A stretch of 64,000 nt of DNA from Fontibacterium medardense (GTDB lineage Bacteria > Pseudomonadota > Alphaproteobacteria > Pelagibacterales > Pelagibacteraceae): assembly GCA_965235075.1 (NCBI GenBank), contig OZ249404.1, positions 248,001-312,000 on the forward strand. Reading direction: 5' to 3'. The notes under the pieces are model-generated. The model had not been told where the DNA came from, searched no databases, and saw only the letters and a program-made list of their open reading frames with translations. Each line of letters begins with the position of its first letter. Positions within the stretch are counted from its first letter, which is position 1. The position numbers were made by a program, and so were the translations under genes. This document shows, in pieces, positions 7,530 through 15,368 of the stretch.

Positions 7530-8784
7530 GATTAATTTTATAAAACGTTATTTAAATTATTCGCTTATTTTTTTATTATTATTTTATTTTTCTTATTTAG
7601 TTTTCAAAGAAATTTACCATAAAACAATAGTAATAGAGGCAGGTCCTATAGGAGGTTTTTTTCATACTTCTGCCGAAACTATTAAAAATAAATTAAAAGA
7701 AAAAAATATCAATGCGATCGTAATTAATCGTGAAGATACTTTAAAAATAATTGATGATGTTAATGATCCAAAATCAAAAGTTGATATTGGTTTTATTGCT
7801 CAGGATTTAAATGAAATTAAATATAAAAACGTTACTTCACTTGGATCAATAATTTTAGAACCACTGTTCATTTTTCATAGAAAAGATATTCTAGCTAAAT
7901 CTCCAGCTGATTTTAAAGGTCTAAGAGTTGCAGTTAGTCCAGTTAACTCTGGCACCAGAGTTGTAACTGAACAGATACTAGAAATCTATGGCGTTAATGA
8001 ATTAAATACAAAGTTTTATCCTTACACATTAAGCGAATCCGCAAGTGCATTAAAAGAAGGATCTATTGATGTAGCTTTTTTTTTACAACCAGCCAATAAT
8101 AAAATTATTTCTGAATTAGGTAAAAATCCTAAACTAAAAGTTATGTCTTTAAATCAAGCCGTAGCATTAACTAGAAAGTTTAATTATTTGTATTCAGCAA
8201 CTATTTATGCAGGTGGGTTTGATCTAAAAAATAATTTACCCGAAGAAGATGTAAAAGTTATTGCAACTCCCGTTACAATTGTTGCAAAAAATAACCTTCC
8301 ACAATCTGTTGTTTCTGCAATTAGCTTGATACTTAAAGAAGAGTTCAGAAATCCAAACTTAGTCTCTGATACAGGTACTTTTCCCACAATGGATTATGAA
8401 AAAAATATATTTATAAATCAAAAAGCTGATGAAATATTTAGAATTCCTTTTGGATCAGAACCCTTTTTATATAGATACTTACCATTTAACATTGCAAGAG
8501 TAATAGATGGTATTGCAGTACAACTCGGATATTTAGTTACATTATATTTTTTTTGTTACTATCTAGGCTTTCCAAAAATTGTTGAGCTTTGGCAAAAGGA
8601 TGAATTAAATAACAAACTAAATTTACTAACTAAAATTCGCGATAAATCTATTCGTCGAAAATTAACTTCTAATGAATTAAGACAGTTAAAAAAAGTTGAT
8701 GAATATTTTAATAAGCCAACAATGATTAGCAAAAGCAAAGCTTCTGATATTATAAAAGAGATAAAAAGTAAGATAAAAAAATAA
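7528..8784 (+). CDS. TAXI-family TRAP transporter solute receptor with membrane anchors
   Basis: A 418-residue protein. After an N-terminal hydrophobic helix (about residues 9-26) comes a TAXI-type binding domain: the family's G-x-x-G-G-F-x-x-x-S-A motif is GPIGGFFHTSAET, followed by VDIGFIAQD, FKGLRVAVSPVNSGTRVV and LKEGSIDVAFFLQPA. A second hydrophobic segment near residue 335-355 and a basic tail follow, unlike freely periplasmic receptors. TAXI receptors bind organic acids for TRAP permeases. No DctQM partner is adjacent, so it either serves a permease elsewhere or acts as a membrane-tethered sensor. It is the only gene between the tRNA-Met repeats. Confidence 0.85.
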   Translation: MINFIKRYLNYSLIFLLLFYFSYLVFKEIYHKTIVIEAGPIGGFFHTSAETIKNKLKEKNINAIVINREDTLKIIDDVNDPKSKVDIGFIAQDLNEIKYKNVTSLGSIILEPLFIFHRKDILAKSPADFKGLRVAVSPVNSGTRVVTEQILEIYGVNELNTKFYPYTLSESASALKEGSIDVAFFLQPANNKIISELGKNPKLKVMSLNQAVALTRKFNYLYSATIYAGGFDLKNNLPEEDVKVIATPVTIVAKNNLPQSVVSAISLILKEEFRNPNLVSDTGTFPTMDYEKNIFINQKADEIFRIPFGSEPFLYRYLPFNIARVIDGIAVQLGYLVTLYFFCYYLGFPKIVELWQKDELNNKLNLLTKIRDKSIRRKLTSNELRQLKKVDEYFNKPTMISKSKASDIIKEIKSKIKK

Positions 8785-8913
8785 TTTTAAGCAATCAAAT
8801 CCTACCACTCTATTGCCACACTGAAGATGAGAATTTAGGTATTTGACAAGATTCTTCGAATATGTTTTTGTTGATTTGAAAGGGTAATAGGGTTCAACGG
8901 GTCGAGGCGATTC

Positions 8914-8961
8914 ACTCATAAGCCTGAGGTCGGTGGTTCGATCCCACTTCCCGCTACCAAA
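8914..8961 (+). repeat. Right copy of 48-bp direct repeat: displaced 3' half of tRNA-Met
   Basis: An exact copy of bases 7412-7459, covering the anticodon loop, T-arm and acceptor 3' strand with CCA of tRNA-Met, but with no matching 5' half upstream. It is therefore a tRNA fragment, not a functional gene, and marks the right end (attR-like) of the insertion. The amidohydrolase ATG follows 11 bases later. Confidence 0.85.
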
Positions 8962-8972
8962 TACTGTAAATT

Positions 8973-9770
8973 ATGTTCAACGTTTCTTGTATTCAACTTA
9001 CATCTGATAATAATGTTTTTTCTAATTTAGAAAAAACAACAGATTTAATAATTGGCTCTATTAAGAAAAAAGCTGATTTTATTATTACTCCAGAGAATAC
9101 GTCTTTATTTACATTAGATCATAGAGAGCTTCTAGAAAAAGCAGAAGAGATGAATAATAATTTTTTTTTAGAATCTATAAGCAGGATTTCCAAAAGTTAT
9201 AAAAAGTGGATTTTAATTGGATCATTACCAATTAAATTATCTAAAAAATTATTAGCAAATAGATCTGTTCTTTTTAATCCAAATGGAAAAATTGCAAACT
9301 ACTATGATAAAATTCATATGTTCGATGTTAAACTTTCAAAAAAAGAAAAATATGAAGAATCTAAAAAGTTTTTAGCAGGTAAAAAAAAAGTACTAGCAAG
9401 ATTACCATGGGGTTTAATGGGCTTTAGTATTTGCTATGACATACGTTTTCCAAATTTATATAGAGAGCTTGCAAAAAAGGGCGCAATTTTTATGACCGTC
9501 CCTTCTGCTTTTACAAAAACTACAGGAGAAAAACATTGGCACACTTTATTAAAAGCAAGAGCAGTTGAAAATTTTTCTTATATATTTGCAGCAGCACAAA
9601 CAGGAAAGCACTACAATAATAGATTAACATACGGTCATTCTTTAATTATTTCTCCAGACGGAGAAATATTAGAAGAAAAAGAAAAAGGAGAAGGTTTTAT
9701 AATTGCAAAAATAGATGAAAATCTTCCAAATAAATTAAGAGCTAAAATTCCAAGTCTTAAATCGAATTAA
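8973..9770 (+). CDS. Carbon-nitrogen hydrolase (nitrilase superfamily, Nit1-like amidase)
   Basis: A 265-residue nitrilase-superfamily enzyme with the full catalytic triad: E41 in TPENTS, K113 in YDKIHMFDV and C154 in FSICYDIRFP. The motif HWHTLLKARAVENFSYI and the end of the domain match the Nit1 branch, where characterised members hydrolyse deaminated glutathione made by transaminase side reactions. The alphaproteobacterial ortholog often has this housekeeping repair role, but the substrate is inferred. The gene begins 12 bases after the tRNA-Met fragment. Confidence 0.85.
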   Translation: MFNVSCIQLTSDNNVFSNLEKTTDLIIGSIKKKADFIITPENTSLFTLDHRELLEKAEEMNNNFFLESISRISKSYKKWILIGSLPIKLSKKLLANRSVLFNPNGKIANYYDKIHMFDVKLSKKEKYEESKKFLAGKKKVLARLPWGLMGFSICYDIRFPNLYRELAKKGAIFMTVPSAFTKTTGEKHWHTLLKARAVENFSYIFAAAQTGKHYNNRLTYGHSLIISPDGEILEEKEKGEGFIIAKIDENLPNKLRAKIPSLKSN

Positions 9771-10165
9771 TATTTTTTATAGCTTTTTACTTCAGAAATA
9801 TTTGATTTTGTCAGACTGTTAATCTTATTTTTAACACGCGATCTCTCATCATTAGTAAAATATACTGCTCTTGCGAGTTTTATAAATTTATCTTCAAAAT
9901 TCTTTTTTCTTTCACAATCTCTAATATCGTCCTCGATTTTCCACAGCTTTAAGTTAACTGATTTAAGTTTCTTGTATAATTTTGTAAGTGATTTAGATTT
10001 TTCAATATTTTCGTTAACAGTTACTTGCAAAGAGCTTAGTTCTTTTAAGACAATATTTCTTTTGGTTTTGTCTTTGATTTTATTTTTTTTTATCTCAAGA
10101 ATTGAGATTTTATCAAATAACTCCCCCGTGGATATTTCAGAATAAATTTTTTTTGTAATTTCCAT
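9767..10165 (-). CDS. DUF6165 family protein
   Basis: A 132-residue, highly charged, helical protein. The order TGELFDKISILEIKKNKI, LKLWKIEDDIRDCERKK, FIKLARAVYFTNDERS and the C-terminal SYKKY matches DUF6165, a family found in SAR11 and other marine bacteria, often near polysaccharide or glycosyltransferase genes. That fits here: a GT9 gene starts divergently 30 bases away. No catalytic motif is known to me. A coiled-coil structural or regulatory role in surface-glycan synthesis is a guess from context. Confidence 0.68.
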   Translation of the reverse strand: MEITKKIYSEISTGELFDKISILEIKKNKIKDKTKRNIVLKELSSLQVTVNENIEKSKSLTKLYKKLKSVNLKLWKIEDDIRDCERKKNFEDKFIKLARAVYFTNDERSRVKNKINSLTKSNISEVKSYKKY

Positions 10166-10194
10166 AATTAATCAATAATGTTCTTTTATAATAT

Positions 10195-11106
10195 ATGTCA
10201 AATATTTTAATAATAAAACTTGGCTCCCTTGGTGATGTTGTTCAAATTTCTGGAGCTTTAAGAGACATAAGAGAGCATCATAAGAATGAAAAAATTACAA
10301 TCTTAACAACTTCTAAATATTTAAATTTATTTAAAAATTGTCCTTATGTTGACAACTGCTTAGAAGACGAGAGACTTCCTAGGTATAATGTATTTTATCT
10401 TTTAAGATTAAAAAAAAGCATAAATTCTTTAAACTTTAACAAAGTTTATGATTTACAAAATTCAAATAGGACAAATTTTTATAGAAAATTTCTTTTTAAG
10501 ATAAAAGACTGGTCATCTTCTAAAGATATACCGGAAAACAAATATAATAATTCTGTATTGCAAAGATTTGATGAACAATTAAGAAAATCAAATATTCAAA
10601 CTCGTCACACTTTAAAACCAGATTTTAGCTGGGCTGCCGAAAAGTCTAATAATTATAATCTTGATACTAATAAAAAATATATTTTATTTTTTCCTTTTTG
10701 TTCTAAAGATTTAATTCATAAAAGATGGCCTTATTTTTCTGAATTAATAAATTTAATAAAACAAAATCATTCCCAATATGAACTCGTAGTTGCACCAGGT
10801 CCAGGTGAGATAGAAGAGGCTAAAAGTTTTAACATTAGAGTAGCTTTAAGTAATAATTTAGCATTAGACTTTTTTGAACTTGCTTCTTTAATTAAAAAAT
10901 CACATTTAGTTATAGCAAATGATACAGGGCCAGCTCACATGGCGGCTCATCTTGGCGCTAAAGGATTTGCATTATTTGGTCCTCACACAACGCCTGAAAA
11001 AGTTTCAATCGAAAGAGAAAAATTTATTGCTTTACAGACTACGGATTTAAAATCTCTATTTGCTGATAGGGTTTACGCTTTAATTAAAAGCTCTATTCTA
11101 AACTAA
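10195..11106 (+). CDS. Glycosyltransferase family 9 (heptosyltransferase-like)
   Basis: A 303-residue GT9 protein. The N terminus has the family's KLGSLGDVVQISGALRDI and the nucleotide-sugar site is ANDTGPAHMAAHLG near residue 240, followed by GFALFGPHTTPEK. GT9 enzymes transfer heptose from ADP-heptose to lipopolysaccharide core at the cytoplasmic membrane. The acceptor is not determinable here, and no other core genes are adjacent except a GT4 gene. The end overlaps that convergent gene by 14 bases. Confidence 0.85.
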   Translation: MSNILIIKLGSLGDVVQISGALRDIREHHKNEKITILTTSKYLNLFKNCPYVDNCLEDERLPRYNVFYLLRLKKSINSLNFNKVYDLQNSNRTNFYRKFLFKIKDWSSSKDIPENKYNNSVLQRFDEQLRKSNIQTRHTLKPDFSWAAEKSNNYNLDTNKKYILFFPFCSKDLIHKRWPYFSELINLIKQNHSQYELVVAPGPGEIEEAKSFNIRVALSNNLALDFFELASLIKKSHLVIANDTGPAHMAAHLGAKGFALFGPHTTPEKVSIEREKFIALQTTDLKSLFADRVYALIKSSILN

Positions 11107-12193
11107 GAAGACTTGCGTATTTTTTAATTATTTCTTTCCAATAAAATTGTTTAGAAAATTCTTTTGCATTTTTTCCAAGTTCTAAATATTTTTTATTTTG
11201 AATTACATTTTTTAAAGCATCATAAATTTCAGAGTGATCGTATCCATTACATAGTAGGCCAGTTTTATTATGCTGAACCGCATCTGGAGCGCCTCCATCT
11301 TTTCCAGCAATGCATGGTATTCCATAGCTTGCAGCCTCGATATAACTTATTCCAAACCCTTCAACTGAAGTTCCCTCAATTCTTGTAGGCATTAAAAAAA
11401 TATTTGCGTTTTTAAGTAGAGCGTTCTTTAATTCAAAGTTGATATTTTTTAGAAAAATTACATTATTTTCTAAATTAAGAGTTTTAGTTGTTTTTTTTAA
11501 ATTTTCTTCTTCATCTCCATTTCCAACAATTACATATTTAAAATTTGGGTAAATCGCTTGGATATTTTTTAAAGCCAATAAAGAAAAATCTATTCCTTTT
11601 CTTTTGTCAAATCTTGAAACGGTAATAATTTTAATGTCAGAATTTCCAAATATTTCTTTAGCCTGTTGATCTGCTTCAGAGTTGATGGCTTGAGGATCAT
11701 TAATCCCAGGATTTATCACATGTATCTTCTCATGATTACAACCTTTTTCGGTTGCTAGTTTTTTTGTAAATTCTGAGTTTGCAATAATATATTTAGCTTT
11801 CGATAATGAACTAATAGATCTTTTATTTATAAAACTTCCAAGCGGATGATTAATTTCTTTTCCATGGATTAAACATAAAATTGGAATTTTATCTGATATA
11901 CTTTCAGTTATTAATTCAATACTTTTCCAGTGATCGGCAATTATAGCTTCAACTGAATTATTTTTTATAATTTCTTTTAAAAGATTAAATTTTCTATACT
12001 TTTTTAAAATTTTAAGACCACCCATTCTGTTGGTTTCAAAGTCATTTTTTTTGTCATAATCCCTATCCCCAGAAAATGAGTTTGCTAAAACTTTAATTGG
12101 ATGAAGATTATTTAAATGAATTGCCAAGCCACCCATTAAACTTTGCATTCCACCAAGTTCGGGTGGGTAGCTTCTTGTTGTTATAATAATCAT
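11093..12193 (-). CDS. Glycosyltransferase family 4
   Basis: A 366-residue GT-B enzyme. The N terminus has the flexible-loop start SYPPELGGMQSLMGGLA; the C-terminal donor domain shows SRFDKRKGIDFSL, GNGDEEENLKK and the EX7E motif in EGTSVEGFGISYIEAASYG. Retaining GT4 enzymes build surface polysaccharide, lipid or small-molecule glycosides; with the adjacent GT9 gene an envelope role is most likely. Sugar and acceptor cannot be read from sequence. Confidence 0.87.
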   Translation of the reverse strand: MIIITTRSYPPELGGMQSLMGGLAIHLNNLHPIKVLANSFSGDRDYDKKNDFETNRMGGLKILKKYRKFNLLKEIIKNNSVEAIIADHWKSIELITESISDKIPILCLIHGKEINHPLGSFINKRSISSLSKAKYIIANSEFTKKLATEKGCNHEKIHVINPGINDPQAINSEADQQAKEIFGNSDIKIITVSRFDKRKGIDFSLLALKNIQAIYPNFKYVIVGNGDEEENLKKTTKTLNLENNVIFLKNINFELKNALLKNANIFLMPTRIEGTSVEGFGISYIEAASYGIPCIAGKDGGAPDAVQHNKTGLLCNGYDHSEIYDALKNVIQNKKYLELGKNAKEFSKQFYWKEIIKKYASLLSLE

Positions 12194-12197
12194 TTAA

Positions 12198-12749
12198 TTA
12201 TTTTTTCCATTTAATGTTACATCCCATGCTTGGATCTTGTTGTTTTGGTCCATTTGAAGTTTTTGCAATTAACTCAATTGCGTTTAAAAGATCATTTGCC
12301 TTCTCTGTTGGTTTTAGATTTTTCATTTCTCTAATTCTACCTCGATACTGAAGTTCATTATTTTTGTTATATCCAAAAAAATCTGGAGTGCACACCGCTC
12401 CATAATTTTTGGCAACTTCTTGAGTTTCATCATACAAATATGGAAATTTAAAATTATTAATCTTTGAAAATATTTTCATATTTTCAAAACTATCTTCAGG
12501 ATAATTACTTACATCATTTGACATTATTGCGACTGAATTAATTCCAAGTTTTGATATTTTGTTAGTCACATCTACCAATTCCTCAACTATAGCTTTTACG
12601 TAAGGACAGTGGTTGCATATAAACATGATTAAAGTTCCATTTTGACCTTTGATATCCTTAAGTGAAATGAACGTACCTTCAGTAGATATTAATTTAAATT
12701 CTTTAATTTTTTCTCCAAAATTACACACTGGAGTTTCAGTCAGAGACAT
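12198..12749 (-). CDS. Thioredoxin-fold redoxin protein (AhpC/TSA-like)
   Basis: A 183-residue thioredoxin-fold protein. The active-site region is MFICNHCPYVKAIVEEL, with a CxxC pair as CNHC, and the following IMSNDVSNYPEDSFENM and CTPDFFGYN are typical of the cytoplasmic 'thioredoxin family / redoxin' group found with peroxiredoxin-like annotation. Likely a disulfide reductase or thiol peroxidase. It ends 4 bases before the GT4 start on the same strand, which may only reflect genome compaction. Confidence 0.82.
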   Translation of the reverse strand: MSLTETPVCNFGEKIKEFKLISTEGTFISLKDIKGQNGTLIMFICNHCPYVKAIVEELVDVTNKISKLGINSVAIMSNDVSNYPEDSFENMKIFSKINNFKFPYLYDETQEVAKNYGAVCTPDFFGYNKNNELQYRGRIREMKNLKPTEKANDLLNAIELIAKTSNGPKQQDPSMGCNIKWKK

Positions 12750-12790
12750 AATTTTATTTTACTATTTGGAATATTTGTTATGAATATAAC

Positions 12791-13309
12791 ATGATTTTTG
12801 AACTAGGTAATAAAAGATTAACAGGTGATGGAAAATATTGGATCGCACCATCAGCAAATGTAATTGGTGACGTTACTTTAAAAAATGATTCTAGTATTTG
12901 GTTTAATGCGGTTATCAGAGGAGATATTGAAAATATTACTGTGGGTGAGGGCAGTAACATTCAAGACAATAGCGTTTTACATACCGATAAAGGATTTCCG
13001 TTAAAAATTGGCAAGATGGTAACTGTTGGTCATCTAGTAATGTTACATGGTTGCACTATTATGGATAATAGTTTGATTGGTATTGGTTCAACAATTTTAA
13101 ATAAAAGCGTTATTGGAAACAACTGCATTATTGGTGCTAACAGTTTAATTACTGAGGGCAAAATAATTCCAGATAATTCTTTAGTAATGGGAAGTCCTGG
13201 AAAAGTAATTAGACAAATTACAGAGGAAGAAAAAAAAGCAATTACTGAAAACGCGCAGCGCTATATAGATAATTGGAAGAAATACGTGAAAGATCTTAAG
13301 AAAATTTAA
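12791..13309 (+). CDS. Gamma carbonic anhydrase family protein
   Basis: A 172-residue left-handed beta-helix of hexapeptide repeats. The zinc-site histidines appear in SVLHTD and in GHLVMLHG, the three positions typical of gamma carbonic anhydrases and the related YrdA/PaaY proteins. Carbonic anhydrase activity is not assured, because many bacterial members are inactive as isolated. It ends 4 bases into the convergent flavoprotein gene. Confidence 0.87.
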   Translation: MIFELGNKRLTGDGKYWIAPSANVIGDVTLKNDSSIWFNAVIRGDIENITVGEGSNIQDNSVLHTDKGFPLKIGKMVTVGHLVMLHGCTIMDNSLIGIGSTILNKSVIGNNCIIGANSLITEGKIIPDNSLVMGSPGKVIRQITEEEKKAITENAQRYIDNWKKYVKDLKKI

Positions 13310-13914
13310 GGTACTAACCAAGTACTTTTGTTTTCATCAAGTATAAACTTAGCTCGTCTATGTCCTTGAGAAGCCAAATATAGCCATTCAAAACTTTTAA
13401 TTTTACTCTCAACAACGCAGAAATTTTTATAACCAATTTCACTTTGCTCTAGTGTTGGAAGGGTACCACCCATATCTTTTGATAAATCAGAAGCAGACTC
13501 ATTAATTAAATCACCAGGAGCTTGAGGCGATAGATAACATTTTCTGCTCATCATCTGTGTTTTGGTCCAAGCTTGTTTTGTAATTTCGTTATCTTTGTGA
13601 ATTGTTACAATTCCTTCAGCGCGAACCTGTATTTTTCTTTTTTTACTATAAAATACAAAGTAGATTTTTTTATTCTTTTTTAAATAATTTATCTTTGGAG
13701 ATCTATAATCAGTATGAAATCTTAAGATATTTTTATCTTTAAACGCGCCTCTTAGTACAACAATTCGTCCATCGGCACCTTCTTCAGAATTAACAATTAC
13801 AACGGGTAATCTAAAATCTTCTTCTCTTTCAGAAACTCCTTTTTGTAAAAGAGTCCAGATTTCATGTAATATTAAATCAATATTATTATAATAATCCGGA
13901 ATATCGTTAATCAC
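13306..13914 (-). CDS. Pyridoxamine 5'-phosphate oxidase-like flavoprotein
   Basis: A 202-residue split-barrel FMN-binding protein. The pattern RIVVLRGAFKDKNILRFHTDYRS (in two adjacent strands), IYFVFYSKKRKIQVRAEGIV and C-terminal SQGHRRAKF matches the PNPOx-like family, in which the last motif contacts the ligand. It lacks enough of the classic PdxH substrate residues to be named PdxH with confidence. Substrate unknown. Confidence 0.77.
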   Translation of the reverse strand: MINDIPDYYNNIDLILHEIWTLLQKGVSEREEDFRLPVVIVNSEEGADGRIVVLRGAFKDKNILRFHTDYRSPKINYLKKNKKIYFVFYSKKRKIQVRAEGIVTIHKDNEITKQAWTKTQMMSRKCYLSPQAPGDLINESASDLSKDMGGTLPTLEQSEIGYKNFCVVESKIKSFEWLYLASQGHRRAKFILDENKSTWLVP

Positions 13915-13924
13915 TCTTGTTAAA

Positions 13925-14794
13925 TTATTTTTTTTTAAGTCGAGTAATTAAACTTGATGTATCAAATCTATTGCCACCATTTTTTTGTACCTCAGAGTAA
14001 TAACCGTCTATGATTTTAGTTATTGGAAGGTCAGAATTATTATTTTTTGCTTCTTCCATGGCTATTCCTAAATCTTTTCTCATCCAGTCAACTGCAAAAC
14101 CAAAATCAAATTTATCTTGAATCATTGTTTTATATCTATTTTCCATTTGCCAAGATTGAGCAGCACCTTTTGATATTACCTCAATAACATCTTCCATATT
14201 TAATCCAGCATTTTGACCAAATCGAATACCTTCAGATAAACCCTGAACTAGTCCAACAATACAAATTTGATTAACCATTTTAGCAAGCTGACCACTTCCT
14301 GCAGGCCCCAATACCTTCATTTTTTTGCTATAACATTTGATGACATCTTGAGCTTTTTCAAAATCTTTATTTTCTCCACCAATCATTACTGTTAGTTGAC
14401 CATTTTCTGCTCCAGCTTGACCTCCAGAAACAGGAGCATCTAAAAAACCAAATCCCTTTTCTTTTGCTGCTTTAAATAGTTCACGTGCAATTTTTGCTGA
14501 TGCAGTAGTGTTGTCTATAAACACTGCATCTTTTTTTACAGAATGAAATGCTCCTTCAGTTCCTAATGTTACTTCTTTTAAATCGTTATCATTACCGACG
14601 CAGCAAAATACAAAATCAGAATCTTTACTTGCTTCTTTTGGAGTTTTTGCAAATTTTCCACCAAATTCTTTAACCCATTTTTCAGCTTTTGCAGTTGTTC
14701 GGTTATAAACCGTAACGTCATGACCTGCCTTTGCTATGTGACGTGCCATCGGATAACCCATTACACCAAGACCTAAAAAAGTAACTTTAGCCAT
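13925..14794 (-). CDS. NAD(P)-dependent beta-hydroxyacid dehydrogenase (3-hydroxyisobutyrate dehydrogenase family)
   Basis: A 289-residue dehydrogenase with Rossmann motif FLGLGVMGYPMARHIAKAG at residues 5-23, substrate-binding DAPVSGGQAGAENGQL and the catalytic lysine in GSGQLAKMVNQ. The family includes 3-hydroxyisobutyrate dehydrogenase, tartronate semialdehyde reductase and glyoxylate/succinic semialdehyde reductases. No valine-degradation or glycerate genes are next to it, so the substrate is open. It may be co-transcribed with the flavoprotein gene 10 bases downstream. Confidence 0.85.
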   Translation of the reverse strand: MAKVTFLGLGVMGYPMARHIAKAGHDVTVYNRTTAKAEKWVKEFGGKFAKTPKEASKDSDFVFCCVGNDNDLKEVTLGTEGAFHSVKKDAVFIDNTTASAKIARELFKAAKEKGFGFLDAPVSGGQAGAENGQLTVMIGGENKDFEKAQDVIKCYSKKMKVLGPAGSGQLAKMVNQICIVGLVQGLSEGIRFGQNAGLNMEDVIEVISKGAAQSWQMENRYKTMIQDKFDFGFAVDWMRKDLGIAMEEAKNNNSDLPITKIIDGYYSEVQKNGGNRFDTSSLITRLKKK

Positions 14795-14860
14795 TTATGC
14801 TCCTATTAATCGTTTGTTAAATTAATCACTTATATATTGCTGTTAAATCTTTATAAAAAC

Positions 14861-14889
14861 TTGATTTATTTAAGCTTTAAGACTAAAAC
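14861..14889 (+). promoter_or_regulatory. Predicted sigma-70 promoter of rpoZ
   Basis: TTGATT at 14861-14866 and TAAAAC at 14884-14889 are separated by 17 bases. The expected start site, near 14896, leaves a leader of only about 8 bases before the rpoZ ATG at 14904. Confidence 0.45.
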
Positions 14890-14903
14890 GGTCAATTCAA
14901 ATT

Positions 14904-15368
14904 ATGGCACGAGTAACCGTAGAGGACTGTTTACAGCAAGTTGATAATCAATACGATTTAGTCATTTTGGCTAAAGAGAGAACTCTGCAATTGGGAGTGG
15001 GAGATGCTCCGCAAGTTCCAGTGGATAATGATAAACGAACAGTTTTAGCTTTAAGAGAAATTGCAGAAAAAAAAGTTTCAGTAAAAGATTTAGAAGAATC
15101 AACAATTGATCGTATGAGAGACCATCCAGACGATGCTGTTGAACAAGAAGATTTTGATAGCCCAGATGGAGATTCTTTTGAAGATTTATATCAAGGAGAA
15201 GTTTCAAAATCAGGACAAGCAATACTTCCTTCTAAAAGATCTAGAAAAATTCCAGAACCAAAAGCTGGAGCAGAAAATGAAGCCGTCGACGGAGATGATG
15301 ATGATCTTGATGATGATATAGCTTTAGAGGCGGCCCCTGAAAAAGAAGCTACAGAAGACAAAGCTTAA
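14904..15368 (+). CDS. rpoZ: RNA polymerase omega subunit
   Basis: A 154-residue omega subunit. The N-terminal core MARVTVEDCLQQVDNQYDLV, then LAKERTLQL and VLALREIAEKKVS, is the standard RpoZ fold that wraps the beta' C terminus and aids assembly. From about residue 70 it carries a long acidic tail rich in Asp and Glu (for example DGDDDDLDDD), longer than in E. coli but common in Alphaproteobacteria. It ends directly before the convergent CoA-transferase gene with no intergenic base. Confidence 0.93.
   Translation: MARVTVEDCLQQVDNQYDLVILAKERTLQLGVGDAPQVPVDNDKRTVLALREIAEKKVSVKDLEESTIDRMRDHPDDAVEQEDFDSPDGDSFEDLYQGEVSKSGQAILPSKRSRKIPEPKAGAENEAVDGDDDDLDDDIALEAAPEKEATEDKA

Larger units (their letters stand above)
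7460..8913. mobile_element. Small tRNA-Met-targeted insertion carrying a TAXI receptor gene
   Basis: The 1454 bases between the two 48-bp repeats hold one complete gene (the TAXI receptor) and about 130 bases of non-coding sequence at the right. No integrase is inside. The layout fits either the remnant of a larger integrated island or a cassette moved by an integrase acting in trans. Integration is inferred from the repeat geometry; an intact uninterrupted tRNA site in related strains would confirm it. Confidence 0.65.

Noticed and set aside
8870..8913. A second tRNA-Met 5' half upstream of the repeated 3' half.
   Set aside because: No GGCGGGG acceptor strand, D-arm or paired anticodon stem precedes 8914, so the right copy cannot fold as a tRNA.
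8686..8919. A 77-residue minus-strand frame at the right edge of the small insertion.
   Set aside because: It overlaps the end of the TAXI gene, the composition looks non-coding, and no family is recognised. Treated as a shadow frame.
14971..15321. Alternative frames in both orientations across rpoZ.
   Set aside because: They are shadows of the omega-subunit gene; only the rpoZ frame shows family motifs.
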